In this document: one piece after another, positions 42,255 to 51,463 of the stretch
Position numbering within the stretch: position 1 is the stretch's first letter
How the letters are laid out: every line of letters begins with the position of its first letter
DNA from: Pseudomonas sp. SJZ074
Lineage (GTDB): Bacteria; Pseudomonadota; Gammaproteobacteria; Pseudomonadales; Pseudomonadaceae
Direction of reading: 5' to 3'
DNA length: 64,000 nt
Assembly: GCF_007828215.1 (NCBI RefSeq)
Contig: NZ_VIUE01000018.1
Span: 1 to 64,000 of the forward strand
The notes under the pieces: generated by a model
Told to the model about the DNA's origin: nothing
Databases searched by the model: none
What the model saw: only the letters and a program-made list of their open reading frames with translations
Made by a program: the position numbers and the translations under genes

Positions 42255-43952
42255 ATGGCCCGATACCTCAAGGAATTGCTGTTGGCGCTGTACCTGATCA
42301 GGGGGTATGACTACTACCTTGACCGTCTGACGGCGCTGGGTTTTGGCTTGGCGACGGTGTTGTTCGGCGCGATGTTCGTGGCACTGGTGGTGGCGTTGTG
42401 GATGACCGCGTATATCCGCCAGGCCCTTGTGCGGCACCTGTTTGCGTTGGCGATGTTTGCGTCGGCGGTGTTCTTCGAGGTGTACACCCGGGTGACCGAC
42501 AGTTACCTGACCTACAGTCAGTTCGTGTCGCTGGTGTACTCCGGTGGTTTTATCCAGGAGGCGGCCTGGCAGTACCGCGAGGTGATCGTCCACGCGATGC
42601 TTGCCGGGCTGTTGCTGCTGTTGGGGATCGGCCTCCAGCCTCGCCGACGGCTAGCGATGCCAGGTTATCTCCCCATCGCCGCACCGCTGCTGGGGGTGCT
42701 GTTGCTCAGCGGCGTGCTCTTCGTGCGGGCAGGTGAGGGCGCCCGTGGTCTACCGGTGATGTATACCCCGCTGGCCTATTTGAACCTGTTCGCCTACGAG
42801 GCCTTGCACAACACGGTCGGCCCTCGGGAACCGGTACGGCTGGTGCGGCAAACGCCGCCGATCGGGCATGACATAGTGCTGATCATCGATGAAAGCATCT
42901 CCGGCAACTACTTGGATATCAACACGTCGTCGGGTGTGCACACCGGGCTCAAGACACCGCCGTCGGGGGTGGCAATTTTCAATTTCGGCTACGCCGCGTC
43001 CATTGCCAATTGCAGCGCCGACACCAACGTCACCCTGCGCTATGGCGGTACCCGCGCCGACTACATGCGCATCAACAGCACCCAGCCGTCGATCTGGCAA
43101 TACGCCAAGGGGGCGGGCTTGCGCACCGTCTACATCGACGCCCAGCGCACGGGGGGCAACCTGCAGAACCTGATGACCGATCTGGAGAAAAAGGACATCG
43201 ATGTGTTTGTCCAATTCGATCAGACCAGCGTGCGCGACCGCGACATGGCGGCGGCGGACAAATTGATCGAGCTGTTGGGCGACGGGCAACCGGAGCTGGT
43301 GGTCATCAACAAGGTCGGCGCGCATTTCCCGGTGCACGACAAATACCCCGACGATTTCATGAGCTACCGCCCCGCCTTGCCGCGCGGGCAGTATCAGGAC
43401 GTGGCCGACACCGGCCGGCGTGACGGTTTCAATGGCCAGAAGGATGATTGGGTGCTCTACCGCAACGCCTACCAGAACACGCTGCTGTGGAATGTCGGCG
43501 AGTTTTTCCGACGGATCTTCAACCAGGCGGCCTTGGCCAATGCCGTGCTGATCTACACCTCCGATCATGGCCAGGACCTGCATGAACGCGGTAACCCGGG
43601 GCTCAACACTCACTGCGGCGGAGATCCGGTGGAGGAGGAGGGGTTGGTGCCGTTGGTGGTGATCCAAGGGAGTCACCTGCAGACCCTCGATTGGCGGCAG
43701 GCCTGGGCCAGCAACAAGGACCGTTCCAGCCACTACAACATCTTCCCGACGCTGTTGCGGCTGATGGGTTATGACCGTGCCGGAGTCGAATCCCTGTATG
43801 GGAAATCCCTGGACCAACCGACCGAAGACGACTTCACCTTCAACTATCGATTCAATGCACGCCTGGGCGCCAAACCGGCGTGGAAACACATTGACCTGAA
43901 CAGCATCGTGACCCCGCTACCGGCCCAGGTAGAGATGGCAGTAGGGCACTGA
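42255..43952 (+). CDS. Sulfatase-like membrane transferase (phosphoethanolamine-transferase-like)
   Basis: 565 aa from the ATG at 42255. About five N-terminal TM helices (ALGFGLATVLFGAMFVALVV and others) followed by a periplasmic alkaline-phosphatase-fold domain. DIVLIIDESISGNYLDINTS provides the metal-binding Glu 213 and a nucleophile, probably Ser 214 where EptA-type enzymes have Thr; NCSADTN, YTSDHGQDLHE and HCGGDP complete the site. It may add a phospho-substituent to lipid A, periplasmic glucan or the exopolysaccharide. It is divergent from ugd and could be coregulated. Confidence 0.82.
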   Translation: MARYLKELLLALYLIRGYDYYLDRLTALGFGLATVLFGAMFVALVVALWMTAYIRQALVRHLFALAMFASAVFFEVYTRVTDSYLTYSQFVSLVYSGGFIQEAAWQYREVIVHAMLAGLLLLLGIGLQPRRRLAMPGYLPIAAPLLGVLLLSGVLFVRAGEGARGLPVMYTPLAYLNLFAYEALHNTVGPREPVRLVRQTPPIGHDIVLIIDESISGNYLDINTSSGVHTGLKTPPSGVAIFNFGYAASIANCSADTNVTLRYGGTRADYMRINSTQPSIWQYAKGAGLRTVYIDAQRTGGNLQNLMTDLEKKDIDVFVQFDQTSVRDRDMAAADKLIELLGDGQPELVVINKVGAHFPVHDKYPDDFMSYRPALPRGQYQDVADTGRRDGFNGQKDDWVLYRNAYQNTLLWNVGEFFRRIFNQAALANAVLIYTSDHGQDLHERGNPGLNTHCGGDPVEEEGLVPLVVIQGSHLQTLDWRQAWASNKDRSSHYNIFPTLLRLMGYDRAGVESLYGKSLDQPTEDDFTFNYRFNARLGAKPAWKHIDLNSIVTPLPAQVEMAVGH

Positions 43953-44003
43953 ACGGCGCGATGACGGTGGGTCAGCTTGCATTGATGTTGCCTGTGCTGC
44001 CTC

Positions 44004-44097
44004 CATCGCGAGCAGGCTCGCTCCCACCCTGGTCCGGGATAAACACACCACCCATGCCCACCGCCAATCCCCTGTGGGAGCGAGCCTGCTCGCGATT
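44004..44097. repeat. REP doublet
   Basis: ATCGCGAGCAGGCTCGCTCC at 44005 onward and CCTGTGGGAGCGAGCCTGCT at 44071 onward form an inverted pair in the 200-bp convergent space between the sulfatase-like and acyltransferase genes. Confidence 0.85.
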
Positions 44098-44154
44098 GCG
44101 GTGGGCCAGCTTGCATCGGTGCTGGATATACCACCATTGAGGCCAGTCCAATTC

Positions 44155-46071
44155 CTATCTCATTGTGGCGATCGGCCCCGGTTCTACCGGGTCTTGCAGA
44201 AGCGAGAAACCCTGGTTGCGCAATGTGCGGCCGATGAAGCGGGAGCCTACATCGTTCAGGTGTGCATCATCGCGATACAACAACTGTCCATCGATGATAG
44301 GGCTGCACAGACCCACCGGGCAGATCACCCGATTGGGGTCGATGAAGTGCACTTGAGGTAATTTGGCTCGTACCGCGCTCCAGTAGGGCGCCGTGATGTC
44401 CAGCGGGGCCGAGCAGGAGCCATGGGCGCCGAACATCAGGCGGCGCACAGGGCAGGTCGCGGCGTGGGTGATGTTCTGGTTGCTTAAAATCACAATGACC
44501 TTGCCGGCATGGTCCGTTACTTGTTTGATACTCGCTTCGACAAGAGCGCCGTCTGTGGCGCCCCTTGGCCAGACCCCGGCCAATACCACATAGGCATAGT
44601 GATTCTGCTCGATCAACTCAAACACCCGCTGGTTGCGCCTCATGCAACGATCACCATACATCGCCGACACCTCTACGGTGTGACCAAAGATCGGCGGACA
44701 GGAATCCAGGGTGTAGTCCATCAACCTGATGTCATCGGATTCGGCCAGAATATCCACCATGCCGGTGAAATGGTTGGCGAACGAGTCACCGACCATGATC
44801 CCGTCGAGTTGTGCCTTGTGTGCACCGAGGCGGCAATCCGGATCGGGCTCGGCGCTGGATCGCTCATTGGGCATGTGGCAGCCGCTGCGTAGCTTGTGCG
44901 GTTCGACCTTCGTCATGGCCTCAAGTGTGGCAACTTGCGGCACAAAGCGTTGCGGAAACCCCTGGAACTGCACGCTCAGCCCTGTCAGCACGGCCAGCCC
45001 AAGCGCTGGCGCCAGGAATCGACGCGCCACCACACGGCTAAAGGGCAGCCGCAGTCCGCTCCGTCGAAAAGGAACCTCGATGTAACGCCACGAGCACCAG
45101 GACAACGAGATTGCCACCCCCATCAGCGATATCCCCACCGGAAGCGTGATGTCGACGTCCAGGTAATTCAGGTAAGCAATCAGCGGCCAATGCCAAAGAT
45201 AAAGCGAATAGGAAATCAGGCCGATTAACACCATGGGGCGGTTGGTCAGCAAGCGGGAGCGGTCACTATGGCCAGCGAGGATCAACAGCGCAGCGCCCAG
45301 GCAAGGTATGAAGGCGATGAGCCCGGGGAAGGGAGTGTCGGGATTCAGGGCAAACAGGGAAAAAATGATCAGCCCGTATCCAGTCGCTGCGTAAACCACG
45401 ACCACTTGTTTGTAGAGCTGGCGTGGTTGAGACAGATAGACACCCAATGCTCCACCCAACATCAGCTCGAAAAAACGCGTGGGTAACAAGTAGTAAGAGG
45501 CTGTGGGGAAGAGAGACGTGGCGTATTCGGAAGCGCTCAGTGCTACCACCAAGCCGACGCCCAGTAGAGGCAGGACATAACGGGGCGCGAGACGATAAAG
45601 CCCAAGGATGAACAATGGCCAGATCAGATAGAACTGCTCTTCGATACCCAGCGACCAAGAGTGTACCAAGGGGGCTTCGTGGGCGTCCGTGGCGAAATAG
45701 TTGCCATGCTTCATCGCGATGTAGATGTTCGAGACACCCAACAGGGAGAACAGTGCACTGAGGTTCAATTGCGTCAGGTCGGCCGGGGAAAGGATGAAGC
45801 CTCCTGCGATCACAGTCACCAGCAATACCGTTACCAACGCCGGCAGGATGCGGTTGATGCGACGTTGGTAAAAATGTTTGAACGAAAAGGTATGGCTGCG
45901 TATCTCGGCGTACACCTGTGAAGTAATCAAGAATCCCGAAATGACGAAAAACAGGTCGACGCCAACAAACCCGCCGGGCAGCAGGCTGGCGTTAAGGTGA
46001 TGGACGAAAACGGCCAGGACGGCAATTGAGCGAAGCCCATCGATATCGGGGCGATATTGGCTGTGGGACAT
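44155..46071 (-). CDS. OafA/YrhL-type acyltransferase with SGNH domain
   Basis: 638 aa from the ATG at 46071. The membrane acyltransferase-3 domain has about ten TM helices: RPDIDGLRSIAVLAVFVHHL with the catalytic His, GGFVGVDLFFVISGFLITSQ, RINRILPAL, HSWSLGIEEQFYLIWPLFIL. The C-terminal SGNH domain has LDGIMVGDSFANHFTGM with the nucleophile Ser and YRDDAHLNDVGSRF with the D-x2-H pair. Such two-domain enzymes O-acetylate LPS or other glycans in the periplasm. Close to the EPS locus but transcribed alone. Confidence 0.92.
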   Translation of the reverse strand: MSHSQYRPDIDGLRSIAVLAVFVHHLNASLLPGGFVGVDLFFVISGFLITSQVYAEIRSHTFSFKHFYQRRINRILPALVTVLLVTVIAGGFILSPADLTQLNLSALFSLLGVSNIYIAMKHGNYFATDAHEAPLVHSWSLGIEEQFYLIWPLFILGLYRLAPRYVLPLLGVGLVVALSASEYATSLFPTASYYLLPTRFFELMLGGALGVYLSQPRQLYKQVVVVYAATGYGLIIFSLFALNPDTPFPGLIAFIPCLGAALLILAGHSDRSRLLTNRPMVLIGLISYSLYLWHWPLIAYLNYLDVDITLPVGISLMGVAISLSWCSWRYIEVPFRRSGLRLPFSRVVARRFLAPALGLAVLTGLSVQFQGFPQRFVPQVATLEAMTKVEPHKLRSGCHMPNERSSAEPDPDCRLGAHKAQLDGIMVGDSFANHFTGMVDILAESDDIRLMDYTLDSCPPIFGHTVEVSAMYGDRCMRRNQRVFELIEQNHYAYVVLAGVWPRGATDGALVEASIKQVTDHAGKVIVILSNQNITHAATCPVRRLMFGAHGSCSAPLDITAPYWSAVRAKLPQVHFIDPNRVICPVGLCSPIIDGQLLYRDDAHLNDVGSRFIGRTLRNQGFSLLQDPVEPGPIATMR

Positions 46072-46316
46072 GTCGGCGAGGATCCTTGAGAGGGGGCAAT
46101 CCCGGGCGTCATATCGATGACGATTGCGCCGACAGCATACAAACGGCATTTGCTATTCATTGATTCATAGCCGGAAACTGACAACACGCAAGAGTATAGG
46201 ATCTCAAAAAAACAGCAGATGACCAACGGTACGATCCGATCCCACGTAAAGTCCCGGGAGCGCTCCTTCATCTGACTCCGCTATCCTGACCCGACGTTTA
46301 TCCATTGAGCCTTTCA

Positions 46317-46985
46317 ATGCTTGAAGTCCGCGATGTGTTCAAAAGCTACGTCACCCCTCAAGGTCCGTTGCCGGTGCTGCAAGGCGTCGACCTGACATTG
46401 GCGCCGGGCAGCAGCCTGGCGCTGATGGGAGAGTCCGGCAGTGGCAAAAGTACCTTGCTGCACTTGGTCGCCGGGTTGGACAAGGTCGATCGTGGCAGCA
46501 TCCGCAGTGGCGAGTACCGGCTCGACGGCATGAGCGAAAGCCAGTTGGCGAGTTGGCGGCGAACGGAAATCGGCCTGGTGTTCCAGCAGTTCAATCTCAT
46601 CAGCAGCTTGTCGGTGGCGGACAACCTGGCGTTCCAGGCGCGATTGTGTGGTCGCCATGACCCTGCCTGGCAGACCCATCTGATACAGCGACTCGGTCTT
46701 GGGGAGCTGCTGCGACGTTATCCCGAACAGCTTTCCGGCGGCCAACAGCAACGGGTCGCCCTGGGCCGGGCGCTGGCTTCGCGTCCGCCTCTGCTACTGG
46801 CCGACGAACCCACCGGCAGCCTCGATGAAGCCACCAGCGATGAAGTGCTGCACCTGTTGCTGGAGCTGTTGGACGGCAGCTCCACCAGCCTGCTGATGGT
46901 TACCCATAGCCCACGGGTGGCGGCCCGTCTGGCTGAACGCGTGGTGTTGCACGGTGGGCGGCTGGCGCAGGTGGGTCAGGGCTGA
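46317..46985 (+). CDS. ABC transporter ATP-binding protein (LolD/MacB type)
   Basis: 222 aa. Walker A GESGSGKST, Q-loop VFQQFNLISSLSV, signature LSGGQQQR, Walker B LLLADE, and H-loop VTHSPRVAAR. The TTG at 46305 is possible but the ATG gives the usual N-terminus (LEVRDVFKSYVTPQGPLPVL). It powers the FtsX-type permease that starts at the last base of this gene. Mechanotransmission ABC systems of this type act on periplasmic lipids, proteins or signals rather than import. Confidence 0.92.
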   Translation: MLEVRDVFKSYVTPQGPLPVLQGVDLTLAPGSSLALMGESGSGKSTLLHLVAGLDKVDRGSIRSGEYRLDGMSESQLASWRRTEIGLVFQQFNLISSLSVADNLAFQARLCGRHDPAWQTHLIQRLGLGELLRRYPEQLSGGQQQRVALGRALASRPPLLLADEPTGSLDEATSDEVLHLLLELLDGSSTSLLMVTHSPRVAARLAERVVLHGGRLAQVGQG

Positions 46986-49456
46986 TGATCTTTCGCCAGA
47001 CCCTCAAGGCCTTGCTCAGCCATTGGCGTCTGCACCCGGTGCAGTTTTTCAGTGTGTTGACCGGGCTCTGGCTCGCCACTAGCCTGCTGAGCGGTGTGCA
47101 GGCCTTGAACAGTCAGGCCCGGGACAGCTACGCCCGGGCCAGCCGGCTCATTGGCGGCGAACCCCAGGCCAGCCTCAATGCCCCCGGCGGCGGTACCTTC
47201 CCTCAGCAATGGTTTGTCGATCTGCGTCGCCAGGGTTGGCCGGTGTCGCCGGTGTTGCAGGCCAGGGTGACGCTCAAGGGGCATGAGGATCAGCGCCTGC
47301 AACTGATGGGCATCGAACCGGTGTCGCTGCCCGCCGGTGCGGCGCTGGCGGGGCAGGCGCGGGAGATGAGCGAGGTGGTGGCGTTTTTCAGCGAGCCCGG
47401 CCGCACCTGGGTGGCCCCGCAAACCCTGCAAGCCTTGGGGCTGGGCGAGGGCGACCGGCCCCTGACCGTCGATGGACATATCTTGCCGCCCCTGCACACC
47501 CAGGCGGACATGGCACCGGGCATGCTGCTGATGGACATCGGCTTCGCCCAGCAAGTGCTCGGGCAGCCGGAGCGGTTGTCGCGATTGCTGCTGCCCGCCA
47601 CGTTCACCGCGGGGTTGCCGGAGGCGTTCAACGGTCGGTTGCAGTTCAAGCGCGCCGATGAAGAAAATAATCTATCGCGCCTGACCGAAAGCTTTCACCT
47701 GAACCTCGATGCCCTGGGCTTCCTGTCGTTTGTGGTGGGGTTGTTCATCGTTCACGCGGCAATCGGCCTGGCCCTGGAGCAGCGCCGCCACCTGCTGCGA
47801 ACCCTGCGGGCCTGCGGCGTCAGTGCGCGGATGCTGGTCACCAGCCTGTCGGTCGAGCTGGGGGTACTGGCTGTGTCGGGCGGCGTTGCCGGGGTGCTGA
47901 GCGGCTACTGGCTGGCGGGCCTGCTGTTGCCGGATGTCGCGGCGAGCCTGCGAGGGTTATACGGCGCCGAGGTACCTGGGCAGTTGAATCTCAGCCCGTG
48001 GTGGTGGCTGAGCGGTGTTGGCCTGAGCCTGCTCGGTGCGCTGCTGGCCGGCGCCGACAGTTTGCTGCGGGCGGCGCGCTTGCCGTTGCTGGCGCTGGCC
48101 AATCCCCAGGCCTGGCATCAGGCCCATGCACGTTGGCTGCGTCGTCAGGGTTGGGTGGCGACATTGGCGGCGCTGATTGCCGTGTTTGCGTTGCTCCGAG
48201 GCGACAGCCTGGCCAGTGGTTTTGTCTTGATGACCGCCTTGCTGCTGGGCGCGGCCCTGGCCTTGCCGGTGTTGCTCAACCGTGTGTTGAACCTGTTGCT
48301 GCGTCGCAGCCGTTCAGTGCTCGGACAATGGTTCCTCGCCGACTGTCGACAGCAACTGCCGACGTTGAGCCTGGCGTTGATGGCCTTGCTGCTGGCGTTG
48401 GCGGCGAATATCGGCGCCGGCAGCATGACCGCCGGTTTCCGCCAGACCTTCACCCACTGGCTCGAACAGCGTCTGACCGCAGAACTCTACGTCAGCCCGC
48501 AGACCCCGGCCCAGGCCGGCGAGCTGCACGCCTGGCTCAAGCAGCAACCAACCGTGACCGCCATACTGCCCAACTGGCAGGTTTCGGTGCCGTTACAAGG
48601 CTGGCCGACGGACGTCTTCGGCGTCATCGATCACCCCCTCTATCGCCAGCATTGGCCGCTGTTGGAATCTGCCGATACACCCTGGGAGCAACTGGCGGCC
48701 GCCGACACGCTGATGCTCAGCGAACAGCTGGCCCGGCGCCTCAAGGTCCGGGTTGGCGATCAACTGACGTTGCCAACCCCGCAGGGGCCATGGACGCCGC
48801 GTATCGTCGGCATCTACGCCGATTACGGCAATCCCAAGGGCCATGTGCTGGTCAACGCCGACCATCTGCTTGCCCAATGGCCGGAACTGACACCGTATCG
48901 CTTCAATCTGCGGATCGAGCCTTCCGCCATGCCGACACTGCTGGCGGCATTGCAAAGTCGATTCGACCTGGATGACAGCCGGATCGTCGATCAAGCCCGG
49001 CTCAAGGGCTGGTCGACCCAGGTGTTCGAACGCACCTTTGCTGCCACCGCCGCGCTGAACGGTCTGACGCTGGCCGTGGCCGGAGTGGCGCTGTTCATCA
49101 GCCTGCTGACCCAGAGCCAGAGTCGTCTCGGCCAGCTGGCGCCGCTATGGGCGCTGGGCGTGACGCGCCGGCAACTGATGCTGCTCAACCTCGGCCAGAC
49201 CTGGCTGCTGTCGTTGCTGACCCTGGTGCTCGCCGTGCCGCTGGGCATCGCCCTGGCCTGGTGCCTGGATGCGGTGATCAATGTGCAGGCGTTCGGTTGG
49301 CGCTTGCCGTTGCGGGTGTTCCCGCTGCAATTGGCGCAACTGCTGGCGTTGGCGATGTTCGCTACATTGCTTGCGTCCGCTTGGCCGTTGTACGCCTTGT
49401 ACCGTACCCAGCCTGCGGACCTGCTCAGGCGCTTTTCCCAGGAGGACCGTTCATGA
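46985..49456 (+). CDS. FtsX-family ABC permease
   Basis: 823 aa. Large two-block permease with about ten TM helices. A first periplasmic domain (SYARASRLIGGEPQASLNAP) lies between TM1 and an FtsX block (HLNLDALGFLSFVVGLFIVH). A second periplasmic domain follows HWLEQRLTAELYVSPQTPAQ, then the last FtsX block (LNGLTLAVAGVALFISLLTQ). This is the YbbP/AttF-like duplicated form. Overlaps the ATPase by one base and the lipocalin gene by four. Confidence 0.9.
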   Translation: MIFRQTLKALLSHWRLHPVQFFSVLTGLWLATSLLSGVQALNSQARDSYARASRLIGGEPQASLNAPGGGTFPQQWFVDLRRQGWPVSPVLQARVTLKGHEDQRLQLMGIEPVSLPAGAALAGQAREMSEVVAFFSEPGRTWVAPQTLQALGLGEGDRPLTVDGHILPPLHTQADMAPGMLLMDIGFAQQVLGQPERLSRLLLPATFTAGLPEAFNGRLQFKRADEENNLSRLTESFHLNLDALGFLSFVVGLFIVHAAIGLALEQRRHLLRTLRACGVSARMLVTSLSVELGVLAVSGGVAGVLSGYWLAGLLLPDVAASLRGLYGAEVPGQLNLSPWWWLSGVGLSLLGALLAGADSLLRAARLPLLALANPQAWHQAHARWLRRQGWVATLAALIAVFALLRGDSLASGFVLMTALLLGAALALPVLLNRVLNLLLRRSRSVLGQWFLADCRQQLPTLSLALMALLLALAANIGAGSMTAGFRQTFTHWLEQRLTAELYVSPQTPAQAGELHAWLKQQPTVTAILPNWQVSVPLQGWPTDVFGVIDHPLYRQHWPLLESADTPWEQLAAADTLMLSEQLARRLKVRVGDQLTLPTPQGPWTPRIVGIYADYGNPKGHVLVNADHLLAQWPELTPYRFNLRIEPSAMPTLLAALQSRFDLDDSRIVDQARLKGWSTQVFERTFAATAALNGLTLAVAGVALFISLLTQSQSRLGQLAPLWALGVTRRQLMLLNLGQTWLLSLLTLVLAVPLGIALAWCLDAVINVQAFGWRLPLRVFPLQLAQLLALAMFATLLASAWPLYALYRTQPADLLRRFSQEDRS

Positions 49457-50523
49457 AAGTCAGGATCGGCCTGCTGCTGTTGGCGCTGCTTTGCGGTTGT
49501 GACCGCCCGCCTGAAACCCAGAAAGGCTTTGCCGGCCTGGGTGGCGAAGCCGTCGCCTTCACCCCGGTAGTGTCAGGGCGGGTGTTCGACTTTCCGGCGG
49601 ATCACGGCGTTCACCAGGGCTATCGCATCGAGTGGTGGTACGTCACCGCCAATCTCAAGGATGCCGAGGGACGTGAATTCGGTGTGCAATGGACACTGTT
49701 TCGCAGCGCCTTGAGCGCCGGCCCCCAAGCGGATGGCTGGCGCAACCAAACGATCTGGCTCGGCCACGCCGCCGTCACTTCTGCGACGGTCCATCATGCC
49801 GCCGAGCGCTACGCACGGGGCGGGGTGGGGCAGGCCGGGGTGCAGACGGTGCCCTTCGAGGCCTGGATCGACGATTGGCAATTCACGACCCAAGCGAGCG
49901 GCACCGACCCCTTGACCGATATGCTATTGAAGGCCCGCGACCCACACTTTCGCTATGAGCTGCGACTCACGTCGACTCGTCCGCTGGTGTTGCAGGGCGA
50001 CAAGGGCTTCAGTCAGAAATCCGAACAGGGACAGGCGTCTTACTACTACAGCCAGCCGTTCTTCCAGGCCAGTGGTCAGCTGGAAATCGACGGTCAGCGT
50101 TATACGGTCAGTGGCCCGGCCTGGCTCGATCGCGAATGGAGCAGCCAGCCGCTGACCGCCAACCAGACCGGATGGGACTGGTTCTCCCTGCACCTGGACA
50201 GTGGCGAGCAGGTGATGCTCTACCGCATGCGCCACAAGGACGGAGCGCCGTATCTCACCGGCACCTGGATCGATGCCCGTGGCCAGGCGCAGCCCCTGCA
50301 TGCCGCGGACATCGAGCTGGTGCCTGCGCAAATGGCCCAGGTTGCCGGACGCTCGATGCCGGTGCGCTGGTCCATCAAGATCCCCGGCAAGCAAGTCGAG
50401 ATCAGCACCCGCGCCTTGAACCCCAACGCCTGGATGGCCCTGCGCATCCCCTATTGGGAAGGCCCGGTACAAGTGAGCGGCAGTCATGGCGGCAGTGGCT
50501 ATCTGGAAATGACCGGTTATTGA
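49453..50523 (+). CDS. Lipocalin-like (AttH/CrtC domain) lipoprotein
   Basis: 356 aa from the ATG at 49453. Lipoprotein signal KVRIGLLLLALLCGC. The domain is the AttH/carotenoid 1,2-hydratase-type double lipocalin: GYRIEWWYVTANLKDAEGRE, FGVQWTLFRSALS, GPAWLDREWSSQPLTANQTG, WDWFSLHLDSGEQVMLYRMR. It is commonly encoded with an ABC ATPase and FtsX permease, as here, and probably binds the hydrophobic cargo the transporter handles. ATGA overlap with the permease. Confidence 0.9.
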   Translation: MKVRIGLLLLALLCGCDRPPETQKGFAGLGGEAVAFTPVVSGRVFDFPADHGVHQGYRIEWWYVTANLKDAEGREFGVQWTLFRSALSAGPQADGWRNQTIWLGHAAVTSATVHHAAERYARGGVGQAGVQTVPFEAWIDDWQFTTQASGTDPLTDMLLKARDPHFRYELRLTSTRPLVLQGDKGFSQKSEQGQASYYYSQPFFQASGQLEIDGQRYTVSGPAWLDREWSSQPLTANQTGWDWFSLHLDSGEQVMLYRMRHKDGAPYLTGTWIDARGQAQPLHAADIELVPAQMAQVAGRSMPVRWSIKIPGKQVEISTRALNPNAWMALRIPYWEGPVQVSGSHGGSGYLEMTGY

Positions 50524-50599
50524 GACTCATCGGAACTCCCGGGGAGCGGCTCCCTCATACGTTATGAATGCCCGGACAAGGCCTGATAGGAGCCCCGTC

Positions 50600-50842
50600 A
50601 TGAGCGATGACCTCAAACCCCCGTCGCTGGCCGATTGGCAGCGACTGTTCGACGACAAGGCCTACTGGCAGCAGTCGCCCGATGCTCATTTCACCGAGTT
50701 GATGTAGCTGGCCAATGACCTGTTCGGCCAAGGGGCTATCGACCTGGCGCAGTGGCAGGAGCTCAAGGCCCGGGCCGAACAGCTCCACCAGCGTTCCCCG
50801 GATGCCAACGTCGCCGAGGAAGTCGCCGACCCCGATGCTTGA
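50600..50842 (+). pseudogene. Small hypothetical gene with in-frame stop
   Basis: From ATG 50600 (TAGGAG upstream) the frame encodes LKPPSLADWQRLFDDKAYWQ, QSPDAHFTELM, then TAG at 50705-50707, and continues open as LANDLFGQGAIDLAQWQELK to TGA at 50842. Codon use is the same on both sides and the two halves read as one acidic 80-residue helical protein, so one substitution made the TAG. It may be a young pseudogene or a sequence error. Confidence 0.6.
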
Positions 50843-50872
50843 TGCGCAAGCCTGAACACGCCAGGAGTAGCC

Positions 50873-51043
50873 ATGAAGGACAACCCCGAACACGCCACCC
50901 AAAACCCCGACGAACCGGCGCTGCCCGGTGAAGTGGAGCGCGACAACGATGCCCTGCGCCCGAATGATCCGGCCAAGCGCAAGCAGCAGGAGGGTAACCC
51001 CGGAGCGGGAGAGACCGATGCACAAAAAAACCGGACGCCATGA
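50873..51043 (+). CDS. 56-aa acidic/basic hydrophilic protein
   Basis: ATG preceded by CAGGAG. The product is disordered and highly charged: EPALPGEVERDNDALRPNDP and then AKRKQQEGNPGAGE. Short proteins of this composition are frequent in pseudomonads; no function is known. It is 30 bp after the nonsense-mutated gene and probably cotranscribed. Confidence 0.55.
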   Translation: MKDNPEHATQNPDEPALPGEVERDNDALRPNDPAKRKQQEGNPGAGETDAQKNRTP

Positions 51044-51463
51044 CGCAACTTCGTCATATCGATCCCATGGAAAGGACGATGTATAACGACTGTCAGGTTT
51101 TGTGACGCATTACATGCTTTTGTTAAATGGAATTGCTGTACTGAGGTGTTGCGTTTGTGTAACACGTTGGCCAACTATTATCGGATCCAGGTTTTGTACT
51201 CAATCAAACGATTAATTGAGCGAATGGGTGAACGCCGCCGACCAAAGTTAAATAAGCTGGAAGTGAATAATTATTTATAGCGGTGAGGCGGACATGGCTC
51301 GAAAGTTCCACTATTATTGAGCCCGTTCGCCCAGTGTCTGGCTCTTTACCAGTGCATGGAATGCCGAGGCCGTCGCACTGGGCGAACACCGTCTGAAACA
51401 TTTCCCCTTATTCATCTGCATCGACCAGCAGCGCCGGCCGATGCTTGAACGGTTGTCCCTGTA
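51044..51463. other. AT-rich intergenic region with a 63-bp inverted repeat
   Basis: Contains a possible 8-codon open frame at 51294-51320 (MARKFHYY) with GTGAGG before it. Four bases later a perfect 12-bp inverted repeat follows: GTTCGCCCAGTG (51325-51336) and CACTGGGCGAAC (51376-51387). No longer gene is supported. The hairpin may end hcp transcription coming from the right or act with the short frame. Confidence 0.45.

Noticed and set aside
51325..51387. Integron attC-like site
   Set aside because: Size and GTT...AAC ends recall attC, but the core-site sequence RYYYAAC/GTTRRRY is absent and arms are perfectly paired without the extrahelical bases.
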